A DNA stretch of 30,434 nt from Syntrophaceae bacterium (lineage in GTDB: Bacteria > Desulfobacterota > SM23-61): the NCBI GenBank assembly GCA_003154025.1, contig PMCE01000102.1:1-30434 (forward strand), read 5' to 3'. The notes beneath the pieces are model-generated. The model was not told where the DNA came from, did not search any database, and saw only the letters and a list, made by a program, of their open reading frames with translations. Position 1 is the stretch's first letter. Every line of letters starts with the position of its first letter. Both the position numbers and the translations under genes were made by a program. This document shows, piece by piece, positions 16,074 to 23,693 of this stretch.

Positions 16074-17156
16074 ATGAATATTCAGCTGAAAAACATCGTG
16101 AAAAGGTTTGGCACGCTGGAGGCCGTGAGCCATGTCTCGCTGGAAATTCGGGACGGCGAGCTCTTTACCCTCCTGGGCCCTTCGGGTTGTGGAAAGACCA
16201 CCATCCTGCGGTTAATCGGCGGATTCCACCGACCCGATGAAGGAGAGGTCTATTTCGGGGAGAAGGCGGTATCGGGGATCCCTCCTTATGAACGAAACAT
16301 CGGGATGGTCTTCCAGAATTACGCCCTCTGGCCCCACATGACCATCTTTGACAACATTGCCTATGGCCTCAAACTCAAAAAGTTTTCTCGGGACGATATT
16401 TCCTCCAAAGTTCTTCATGCCCTCAAACTGGTCAACCTGGCAGGCCTGGAAAAACGCTATCCCGGGCAATTGTCGGGAGGGCAGCAGCAACGCGTGGCCT
16501 TGGCCCGGGCGCTGGTCTTGAACCCGGATGTTCTTCTGCTGGACGAACCGTTAAGCAACCTGGACGCGAAGATCCGTCTCCAGGTCCGGGCTGAAATTCG
16601 GAAACTGCAGAAGGAGCTTGGTATAACGACGATCTACGTTACCCATGACCAGGAAGAAGCCCTTACGCTTTCAGACCGGATCGCCGTCGTCGACCATGGG
16701 AAATTGCAGCAGATCGGTTCTCCTCGGAACCTCTATGCCAAGCCGGAAAATCCTTTTGTGGCTGACTTCATAGGGATCAACAACCTGATCCCCGGCGAGG
16801 TTCGGGAGATTCAGGAAGGGGAGCGAAAGATAAAGGTCCAAACCGATGTGGGGCCCATGACCTGCATTTTTGAAAAGGCCTTCAAACTTGGAGAGCGCTG
16901 CATGATCAGTGTCCGGCCGGAGACGGCCTCCCTCGGTCAGACAGAAGAAGGACAGGGCGAGGTAAATGTTATCCAGGGCACAGTAAGTTTCGCCTCCTAC
17001 ATTGGCAACACGATTCGGTATGACGTGGAACTCCAGAATGGGAAAATTTTCAAGGTTGACATTCAGAATCCCTGGTACCACCAGGTTCTTCCTCAGGGGG
17101 AAAAAGTCTCGGTGACTTTTCCCCAGCAAATTACCCTAGGGATTCCCATCCCCTGA
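16074..17156 (+). CDS. ABC transporter ATP-binding protein (FbpC/PotA-like)
   Basis: This 360-residue ATPase drives the importer. It shows Walker A GPSGCGKTT near residues 36-44, the Q-loop MVFQNYALWPHM, the signature LSGGQQQRVALARAL, Walker B VLLLDEPLSNLDAK and the switch VTHDQEEAL. The last third forms a TOBE-type regulatory domain, as in the iron, polyamine, sulfate and phosphonate groups. No strong ribosome site precedes ATG 16074. The gene follows the hairpin at 15987-16026 and is 15 bases before the permease gene. Confidence 0.9.
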   Translation: MNIQLKNIVKRFGTLEAVSHVSLEIRDGELFTLLGPSGCGKTTILRLIGGFHRPDEGEVYFGEKAVSGIPPYERNIGMVFQNYALWPHMTIFDNIAYGLKLKKFSRDDISSKVLHALKLVNLAGLEKRYPGQLSGGQQQRVALARALVLNPDVLLLDEPLSNLDAKIRLQVRAEIRKLQKELGITTIYVTHDQEEALTLSDRIAVVDHGKLQQIGSPRNLYAKPENPFVADFIGINNLIPGEVREIQEGERKIKVQTDVGPMTCIFEKAFKLGERCMISVRPETASLGQTEEGQGEVNVIQGTVSFASYIGNTIRYDVELQNGKIFKVDIQNPWYHQVLPQGEKVSVTFPQQITLGIPIP

Positions 17157-17171
17157 AGAGAGAATCTTGGC

Positions 17172-18890
17172 GTGAGCCCTCAAAGCGAGACATCCATAAC
17201 TTTACCTCAGGTTCGATTCTGGACCCAGATGAAACTCGGAGGCTGGTTGGGATATGGGGCGATTTGGGCCTTTTTCTTCGTATTTCTGATTTACCCTTTG
17301 ATCCGTCTTTTTTATGACGCGGTTACGACCGCCGAGGGGATCTTCACCCTGAATAACTTCTACGATTTTTTTACCGATGCTTATTACCTCAAATCACTGA
17401 TCAATTCGCTTCTTCTGGGTGGAGCAACGGTCGTAACGACCTCGATCCTGGGCATCGGCATCGCCTATCTCCTCTTACGGTATGAATTCCACGGAAGAAA
17501 TCTTTTTTCTTTTCTCACCATCGTTCCCATGATCATGCCTCCTCTCGTCGGGGTAATGGGGTTTGTCTTCATCATGGGCCGGGCCGGAACCGTAAACGTA
17601 ATCCTGATGGATTATCTCGGTTTCACCAAGCCGGTAAACTTCATGTACGGAATCCACGGCGTCCTCCTGGTGGAAACCCTCCATCTCTTTCCCCTCATGA
17701 CTCTTTCCATTGTGGATGCCTTGGGAAAGATCGACCTATCTCTGGATGAGGCGGCGGAGAGTGTTGGGTCCAGGGGCCTGCGAAAATTCTGGGACATCAC
17801 TTTTCCCCTCACGACCCCCGGCTACGTTTCCGGGGCTCTGCTCGTTTTCATCTGGACTTTTGCCGATTTCGCTACCCCCCTGGTCGTGGGAATTGATGAT
17901 CTCCTGGCCTCGCAGGCATACTTGAACATCGTCCAGTTTGTGGACCGCCGGCTTTTCAAGATGGGCATCGTCATCTCCGCCATCATGGTCCTCCTGGCCG
18001 TAGTTTTTTTGATCGTCGCCAAGAGATACGTGGCCATTAAAGATTATAGCTCGCTTTCTTATTCCAAGATTGAGCGGAAGAAACTTTCGCCCTGGGGCCA
18101 GGCTCTGGCCTTATTCTTCCTGATTGCAGTTCTGATTTTTGCGTTCATTCCCTACCTGGGAATCGCTCTTGATTCTTTCGGCAGGGGCTGGGCTCTGACT
18201 CCGATCCCGGTGAAATATACGCTCCAGTATTTCGAGAGGGTAGCGATTGAGACCCCCAAGTTCATCATCAACAGCCTGATTTATTCGGGCATCTCGGTAG
18301 TGATCTGCATTATGGTCGGGGTCCCGGTGGCCTGGGTGATGGCCCGGACGAAACTTCCCGGAAAAGACCTTCTGGACTCCCTCACCACGTTGATTCTGGC
18401 GCTTCCGGGGACGGGGATCGGAATCGCCTACCTGCGAGCTTTCCGCGACCCCATGCCTTTCATGAATACGGCGCTTATCGGAATATGGGTGGTGATCCCC
18501 CTGGTGCTGGGAGTAAGGCGGCTTCCCTACACGGTTCGCGGAACCTTCGCCTCCCTTCTCCTGGTGCACAAATCCATCGAAGAGGCGGCCGAATCCGTGG
18601 GAGCTACCAAGACCAAGACTTTCAAGGATGTGGTGGCCCCGCTGATCTGGAAGGGGATTCTGGTGGGAGCGCTGTATTCTTTCATCCTTGCCCTGCAGGA
18701 GGCGTCGGCCACTCTTCTGTTAGTCATTCCCGGGCGGGAGATGATGACCGTAGGAATATTCAATTTCTACATCGGGGGTTCCGTAAATGAGGCCGCTGCA
18801 CTCGGGCTCATCCTGATTATTCTTGGGGCGGTCTGCCTGTGGACGATCAGCAAGCTCGCCGGCACGCGCATGGGGGGAGTCTTCGGGTGA
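17172..18890 (+). CDS. ABC transporter fused permease (FbpB/PhnUV-like)
   Basis: This 572-residue membrane protein contains two permease domains in one chain, as in FbpB. Each half ends with an EAA loop: DEAAESVGSRGLRKFWDITFP in the first and EEAAESVGATKTKTFKDVVAP in the second, where the ATPase docks. About twelve membrane segments are visible. The start is GTG 17172, 15 bases after the ATPase gene; the ribosome site is weak. It would form the complete channel, so no second permease gene is needed. Confidence 0.9.
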   Translation: MSPQSETSITLPQVRFWTQMKLGGWLGYGAIWAFFFVFLIYPLIRLFYDAVTTAEGIFTLNNFYDFFTDAYYLKSLINSLLLGGATVVTTSILGIGIAYLLLRYEFHGRNLFSFLTIVPMIMPPLVGVMGFVFIMGRAGTVNVILMDYLGFTKPVNFMYGIHGVLLVETLHLFPLMTLSIVDALGKIDLSLDEAAESVGSRGLRKFWDITFPLTTPGYVSGALLVFIWTFADFATPLVVGIDDLLASQAYLNIVQFVDRRLFKMGIVISAIMVLLAVVFLIVAKRYVAIKDYSSLSYSKIERKKLSPWGQALALFFLIAVLIFAFIPYLGIALDSFGRGWALTPIPVKYTLQYFERVAIETPKFIINSLIYSGISVVICIMVGVPVAWVMARTKLPGKDLLDSLTTLILALPGTGIGIAYLRAFRDPMPFMNTALIGIWVVIPLVLGVRRLPYTVRGTFASLLLVHKSIEEAAESVGATKTKTFKDVVAPLIWKGILVGALYSFILALQEASATLLLVIPGREMMTVGIFNFYIGGSVNEAAALGLILIILGAVCLWTISKLAGTRMGGVFG

Positions 18891-18928
18891 TTGCGGGTTT
18901 CGGATTGAAAAGAAATAAACGACATATT

Positions 18929-19015
18929 GGACGCGGATAAACACGGATAAAAATTTAAGGCTTTAAAGCGTTTTTTTGTGGGACATAGATCAACAGAAAT
19001 GAACACAGATCAACT
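18929..19015. repeat. Intergenic direct repeats (CGGATAAA and AGATCAAC types)
   Basis: CGGATAAA occurs at 18934-18941 and 18944-18951 with a ten-base period. ATAGATCAAC and CAGATCAAC-like copies follow about 20 bases apart near 18984-19014. The pattern resembles the GCGGATAAACACGGATAAA sequences that recur between genes in many environmental genomes. It lies in the 260-base gap between the permease and lyase genes. Confidence 0.55.
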
Positions 19016-19111
19016 TCAGGACCAAAATCTTCACAAGACTTAGGGAGTCTACGCGTTAGTAGTTCAGATAAGCAAAGATTACAAAAAAAGTTTCACCTGG
19101 GGCGTGTTCAT

Positions 19112-19144
19112 TTTAGGCAGTTTAGGCATTTCGAATTTTAGGCA
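19112..19144. repeat. Triplicate TTTAGGCA direct repeat before the lyase gene
   Basis: TTTAGGCA is found at 19112-19119, 19121-19128 and 19137-19144. The last copy ends seven bases before the lyase ATG, and no purine-rich ribosome site is seen there, so its AGG is the only candidate. Confidence 0.6.
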
Positions 19145-19150
19145 TTGGTT

Positions 19151-20647
19151 ATGAAAAGACTTTGGGGAAAGAGGTTTGAGAAGGAGCCATCGGCTCTGGC
19201 CGGTGAATTCACCTCGGGGAGGGACGTGCGGGGAATTCCTCCAGCTGACGAGCGCCTGATTCCTTACGACCTTTGGGGGAGCCGGGCCCATGTGGTCATG
19301 CTGGCCAGGCAGAAAATCATCCCCCGGCGGGACGCACGGGTCTTGATATCCGGCTTGAAGGAGATCGAGAAAGCCTGGGAAAGGGGAAAATTTAAGCTGG
19401 ATCCATCCCAGGAAGACGTCCACAGCAACGTGGAGGGATGGCTGATTCGGAAGTATGGAATAGAGGTGGGAGGGAAACTCCACACAGCCCGGAGTCGGAA
19501 CGATCAGGTCGCCCTGGATGTTCGTCTTTACCTGAAAGATTGCGCCGGGCGGTTTATTTCGAGCCTTTCTTCCCTGGTGGAGATTCTCGTTCGGCAGGCT
19601 AAAAACCATCGGGAGATCATGGCTCCTGGATATACCCACCATCAGCTGGCTCAGGTGACCACCCTGGGCCATATCTGGCTTTCCTTCGCCGAAGCCTTCC
19701 TCAGAGATGGCCTGCGATTTCAGGATTGGTACGACCGGTTTAACCAGAATCCCCTGGGTTCCATGACCGGATACGGAACCACTTTTCCCATCGATCGCCA
19801 CCTTACCTCGAAACTGCTCGGGTTTGACGGTCCTTGTGCATCCTCCTTGGATGCCATCCAGAACCGGTGGGAGGCGGAAGCGGAACTGGGGTTTGCCTTG
19901 GCGGCGATGATGAATCACCTGAGCTCTCTGGCACAAACCCTGATTCTGTTCAGCACCGGCGAGTTCGGTTTGGTGAGGCTGGATGACGCCTACAGCACGG
20001 GAAGCTCCATGATGCCACAGAAGCGCAACCCCGATCCGTTAGAGGTGATGAAGGCCAAGGCTTCTATCGCCCAGGGGTTTCTGTCCTCGCTCCTGTCGAT
20101 CGGCAAAGCTCTCTTCTTGGGATACAACCGGGACACCCAGTGGACAAAGTATTTGATCATGGACCTGGTGGATGAATGCCTTTCCGCACCCGCGCTCATG
20201 GGGGAGATAGTCTCCTCGCTGAAAGTAAACCGGAAAGAAATGGCCGCACGGACCCGAAAAGGGTTTATTGCCGCCCCGGAGCTTGTGGAACAGATGGTTC
20301 AGGAAGGGAAGATTTCTTTCCGGCAAGCCAAAGGAGCAGTGGAAAAGGCAATACGGTATGCGGAAAAGGAAGGAGCAGAGGCTGTAACTCTTCGTGTGCT
20401 GAAGAAGGCCTTGCAGGAAGAAGGATTAAGAATCAAGGTGACCGAGGCCTTTGTACAAAAAGTTCAAGAAGGGCAAGTCTTCATTGCCAAGCGAGCCGCA
20501 ATCGGCGGCCCTTCGCCCCGGGCCTTGGATAAGAATATTTCCCTCCTGAAACAATCTCTCCAGAAATCCCGCCGCTGGTTGAACCGGAAGACCAAGCAAC
20601 AATCCGCGGCCAAAGCGAATCTGGCCCGGATGGAGCGGGCCAGGTAG
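19151..20647 (+). CDS. Argininosuccinate-lyase-like enzyme of the fumarase/aspartase superfamily
   Basis: This 498-residue enzyme belongs to the family that splits N-succinyl compounds to release fumarate. Catalytic features of ArgH are kept: HTARSRNDQ at 111-119, the TH pair in GYTHHQ (160-165), the mobile loop GSSMMPQKRNPD at 284-295 and YNRDTQWTK at 325-333. Several otherwise invariant positions differ: HTGRSRND has become HTARSRND, GYTHLQ.AQP has become GYTHHQLAQV, and SLDAVSDRD has become SLDAIQNRW. The N-terminus has extra residues and the C-terminus is longer than usual. No other arginine gene is nearby. I infer a fumarate-releasing lyase with a different amine partner; true ArgH is not excluded. 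The TTG at 19145 is an alternative start. Confidence 0.8.
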   Translation: MKRLWGKRFEKEPSALAGEFTSGRDVRGIPPADERLIPYDLWGSRAHVVMLARQKIIPRRDARVLISGLKEIEKAWERGKFKLDPSQEDVHSNVEGWLIRKYGIEVGGKLHTARSRNDQVALDVRLYLKDCAGRFISSLSSLVEILVRQAKNHREIMAPGYTHHQLAQVTTLGHIWLSFAEAFLRDGLRFQDWYDRFNQNPLGSMTGYGTTFPIDRHLTSKLLGFDGPCASSLDAIQNRWEAEAELGFALAAMMNHLSSLAQTLILFSTGEFGLVRLDDAYSTGSSMMPQKRNPDPLEVMKAKASIAQGFLSSLLSIGKALFLGYNRDTQWTKYLIMDLVDECLSAPALMGEIVSSLKVNRKEMAARTRKGFIAAPELVEQMVQEGKISFRQAKGAVEKAIRYAEKEGAEAVTLRVLKKALQEEGLRIKVTEAFVQKVQEGQVFIAKRAAIGGPSPRALDKNISLLKQSLQKSRRWLNRKTKQQSAAKANLARMERAR

Positions 20648-20657
20648 AGCCAAGACA

Positions 20658-21908
20658 TCAGGCTTTTACCCACGGAAAGACCAGCCCCCCCTGAGGAAGG
20701 ATGTAGGTCAGAGGCTTAGGACCCAGTTTATCATAGGCCATCTTCAGGGCTTCCTGCATGGATGCCGCCGGCTTCACAAAGAGGCCCGTAAGATTTTTTT
20801 CCGGCATTGCGGAGACCAGGAGTACATCGGCCTTTTCGGTAAGACGGGCCAGGAAAAAAGCCTTGTGTCCGCCGAACTGAAATTTTTCCAAGAGCTTTTC
20901 TTCCATTTCCCTGGCGCTGCCGTTTTTCCGGAGCCAATCGACAAAAGAGGAAGGTCCAATTCCATCCCGGCATTCGGCCAGGAGAATAACCAGTCCTCCC
21001 TTCTTGGCAATGCGCACGGCATTTTCAATGGTCTTGTGAGACTGAAAAAGGTTGATGTCCTTGGGGTACCCTCCGCAGCTGGCAATCACCAAATCGCCCG
21101 GCTCTGGAACCGGGGACCCAAAAAGGCGGTCGACGGTTTTACAGCCTTCTTCATGGGCCTTCCGGTAGTCTCCCGCCACGACCCCCACAATCTTTTTATT
21201 TTCATCGAGAATCGTGTTCAGCATGAAATCCGGTCGGCGGAAAGCAACCGCCTCCTGAAAATCATCGTCCACCGGGTTGCCCTTGAGCTTGCCGAAGGAA
21301 GCGCGGGGGTCCATGCTCATTTTATGATTCTGTTCGATGGACTCGTAGGCGGCTACGCCGGGGAAGACGGCCTTTCGGCCGCCCCCATAGCCGGCAAAGA
21401 AATGATGCAGGATGCAGCCGGTAATGATGATTCTATCGGCTTCGAAAAACCTGCGGTTGTAGGCAACTTCCGTTCCGGCTCGGGTCTTCCCCGCATGGAC
21501 CATGGAGCTCTTACGGCCGTTATGGTTGTAAACCTTGATTCTCCGGCATGCCAGGGGGCTGACCTTTTTTTGGATCTCCTCCCGGGTCATCAGGCGGTGG
21601 GTCCCGTTGGAGATCAATCCGAAGACTTGCTGGTCTTTGATGCCCAGGCGGTTCATCTCGTCCAGAAGGATGGGCAGGAAGATGTCCGTCCGGGCCACTC
21701 GGGTCTCGTCGTTGACGATGATGGCCACTGAACCTTTGGTGGGGATGACTTCGGAAAAAGGAAGAATGCCGTTCGGGTGGCCCAAGGCCATGCGAATGGA
21801 AGATTCAGGGTCCGGAAGGGCTTGGGCCTTTTGGGGAAGGATGGTTTCAGCCCCATGGGCTAGGGAGAATTCGATCTTTCCATCGCCAAAGCGAAGCTGG
21901 TACTTCAT
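20658..21908 (-). CDS. LarA-like nickel-pincer racemase/epimerase (DUF2088 family)
   Basis: This 416-residue cytoplasmic protein belongs to the lactate racemase LarA family, which uses a covalently bound nickel-pincer nucleotide to invert alpha-hydroxy acids. Key residues can be placed: DETR at 67-70, the histidine of GTHR (H104), HH at 168-169, GGGRKAVFPG at 175-184 with K179 as the likely cofactor attachment lysine, and H195. The start ATG 21908 follows GAGGAG. The larB, larC and larE cofactor genes are not in the window. It follows the DASS transporter gene on the same strand and is convergent with the lyase gene, ten bases away. The substrate may be malate, tartrate, lactate or another hydroxy acid. 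Confidence 0.85.
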   Translation of the reverse strand: MKYQLRFGDGKIEFSLAHGAETILPQKAQALPDPESSIRMALGHPNGILPFSEVIPTKGSVAIIVNDETRVARTDIFLPILLDEMNRLGIKDQQVFGLISNGTHRLMTREEIQKKVSPLACRRIKVYNHNGRKSSMVHAGKTRAGTEVAYNRRFFEADRIIITGCILHHFFAGYGGGRKAVFPGVAAYESIEQNHKMSMDPRASFGKLKGNPVDDDFQEAVAFRRPDFMLNTILDENKKIVGVVAGDYRKAHEEGCKTVDRLFGSPVPEPGDLVIASCGGYPKDINLFQSHKTIENAVRIAKKGGLVILLAECRDGIGPSSFVDWLRKNGSAREMEEKLLEKFQFGGHKAFFLARLTEKADVLLVSAMPEKNLTGLFVKPAASMQEALKMAYDKLGPKPLTYILPQGGLVFPWVKA

Positions 21909-21931
21909 TTGAACTCCTCATTTCTTGGTTC

Positions 21932-21966
21932 AAAAAAACCAGCCCGGGACGTATGCCCCGGGCCAG
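21932..21966 (-). terminator. Terminator-like hairpin between the DASS and LarA-like genes
   Basis: On the minus strand, CTGGCCCGGG (66 to 57 of 219xx) pairs with CCCGGGCTGG over ten bases, including two G-U pairs, and seven T residues follow. The G-U pairs exist only in the minus-strand RNA, which supports this direction. It would limit LarA-like expression relative to the transporter. Confidence 0.75.
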
Positions 21967-22000
21967 ATTGATTCATCCTTAAATCTTGTGAACTTTCATT

Positions 22001-23425
22001 TTACCAGAGCCCAATCACCTTCCATAAGGGAAAGCCAACCCCAAACCAGATGATGATATTGACGACGGAAACCAGAAGCCCCAGTTTCCACCAGGTGGTA
22101 AGGTCAATATAGCCGGCATTGTAATAGATGGGGGAGGGACCGGTCCCGTAATGGGTCAACCCGGCGCCAAGGGCGGAGGCCATCCCGAAAAGGAAAACCG
22201 TAAGTTGGGGAGGAGCCTGGGCGGCCAGGGCAATGGCAAAGAAAGGCGGGAACATGGCCGTAACCTTGGCAGTGACGCTGGCAAAGCCGTAATGGCTGTA
22301 GAGGTAAACCAGCACCAGGATGATTAGGGCCGGAAACCAGCCCAAACCGGCCACGCTGCCGGCCACTGAATTGGCGACCCATTTCATGAATCCGAGTTGA
22401 TTCAGACCGGTGGCCATCATCACCAGGCCACCGAACCAGATGAGAGCATCCCAGGCGCCTTTCTCGCCCAACACGTCCTCCCAGCTGATAACACCGGTCA
22501 GGAGCATGACCCCGACGCCGATGAGAGCCACCACCGTGGCATCGAGCTTGTTCCATTCCGAAGTTACCCAGAGTGCCAGGATCATTAGGAAGACCGCGAG
22601 CAGGATCTTTTCGCTCTTCTTCATGGGCCCCATTTTCTGGAGTTCCGCATGGGCCAACTCCGCAGCCTGGGGCGTCTCTTTGATCTCCGGCGGATAGATC
22701 TTATAGAGAATATAGGGAGTAATGATCAGGCATAAAAGCCCTGGAATGATCCCGGCGAGGGCCCAGGTTCCCCAGGAAATGGTGACATTGGCCGTCTTTT
22801 TGGCCAGCTCGATGAGAAGCGGGCTGGCCGCCTGAGAGGTCATGAACATGGCTGAGGTTACGATGACGGCTTGGTACTCCATCATCATCAGATAAGAGCC
22901 GATCTTGCGGGCCGTCTGCCCCGGCTCGGATCCGAAAGTGCCGGCCAATCCTCGGACGATAGGGTAAATGATCCCCCCGGCACGGGCTGTATTGGAAGGA
23001 GTTGCGGGGGCAAGAACGAGATCGCTGGCCGCGATGGCGTAAGCCAGGCCCAGGGTCTTCCGGCCGAATGCACGGATGAAGAGATAAGAAATCCTCCTCC
23101 CCAGGCCCGTTTTGATAAAGCCGCGGGTCAACAGAAAGGCCGCCACAATCAGCCAGACCGTATTATTGGCAAATCCCGATAAGATCTGTCCGACCTTGAG
23201 GGTATCCGTCACGCCGGTTAACATTACGCCGATTATCACCACCGCTCCCATGGGTAGAGGGGTAAGGATTAATCCTACGATGGTGGCGATAAAGATGGCC
23301 AGAAGATGCATGGCCTCCTTTTTTACCCCGGCTGGCGCGGGCAAATACCAGATGATGAGCCCGATAATAATGGCGATGAGCCCGCGAACGATACGGGATT
23401 TGCCGCTCTGTTCCTTTCCGTTCAT
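22001..23425 (-). CDS. SLC13/DASS-family anion transporter (dicarboxylate type)
   Basis: This 474-residue membrane protein belongs to the divalent anion:sodium symporter family, in the group with CitT, TtdT and the plastid 2-oxoglutarate/malate translocator. About twelve membrane segments are visible. Substrate-site motifs are APATPSNTARAGGI in the first half and THYGTGPSPIYY in the second. It would carry C4-dicarboxylates, tartrate, citrate or similar anions, often by exchange. The start ATG 23425 follows AGGAGAC. It has its own promoter (23623-23651) and precedes the LarA-like gene. Confidence 0.9.
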   Translation of the reverse strand: MNGKEQSGKSRIVRGLIAIIIGLIIWYLPAPAGVKKEAMHLLAIFIATIVGLILTPLPMGAVVIIGVMLTGVTDTLKVGQILSGFANNTVWLIVAAFLLTRGFIKTGLGRRISYLFIRAFGRKTLGLAYAIAASDLVLAPATPSNTARAGGIIYPIVRGLAGTFGSEPGQTARKIGSYLMMMEYQAVIVTSAMFMTSQAASPLLIELAKKTANVTISWGTWALAGIIPGLLCLIITPYILYKIYPPEIKETPQAAELAHAELQKMGPMKKSEKILLAVFLMILALWVTSEWNKLDATVVALIGVGVMLLTGVISWEDVLGEKGAWDALIWFGGLVMMATGLNQLGFMKWVANSVAGSVAGLGWFPALIILVLVYLYSHYGFASVTAKVTAMFPPFFAIALAAQAPPQLTVFLFGMASALGAGLTHYGTGPSPIYYNAGYIDLTTWWKLGLLVSVVNIIIWFGVGFPLWKVIGLW

Positions 23426-23582
23426 GTTTGTCTCCTAGGGAAAAATTCTTTCATCCTGCCCGGAAACCTGAGGAAGTCAGCGGTGGAGAACTTCCCCTCC
23501 CATTTCCTGAAAGCTGAAGGGAACCCGTTCGAAGCCCGTTTAAATCGGTAAAATATGAAAAAGGCGTCGCATCGGGGATTTA

Positions 23583-23616
23583 ATGCGGAGGGAAGAGCCT
23601 GCCAACCCATCCGCAT
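23583..23616 (-). other. Hairpin at the predicted 5' end of the DASS transcript
   Basis: ATGCGGA (23583-23589) pairs with TCCGCAT (23610-23616), extended by a GGG/CCC pairing with one bulge. It begins at about the predicted transcription start of the DASS promoter, a position suited to a 5'-protecting hairpin. Confidence 0.4.
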
Positions 23617-23622
23617 AAATTA

Positions 23623-23651
23623 AGTGTAATCTGGCTTTCGGAAACAGTCAA
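23623..23651 (-). promoter_or_regulatory. Sigma-70-like promoter of the DASS-LarA pair
   Basis: On the minus strand, TTGACT (23646-23651) and TACACT (23623-23628) are separated by 17 bases. The leader to the DASS start would be about 190 bases. No known riboswitch was recognised in it. Confidence 0.5.
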
Positions 23652-23693
23652 TGAGGGGAAACCTCCCTGGCTGGTTTTCCAGCCGGAACCTTC

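Noticed and set aside
14829..18890. Ferric iron importer
   Set aside because: The overall family fits, but the iron-binding tyrosine pair of FbpA was not found, so iron is not claimed as ligand.
20865..21731. 288-residue frame opposite the LarA-like gene
   Set aside because: It is fully antisense to a conserved gene and has no recognisable domain or good ribosome site.
23426..23622. Riboswitch in the DASS leader
   Set aside because: The leader can fold, but it does not match any riboswitch consensus I know.
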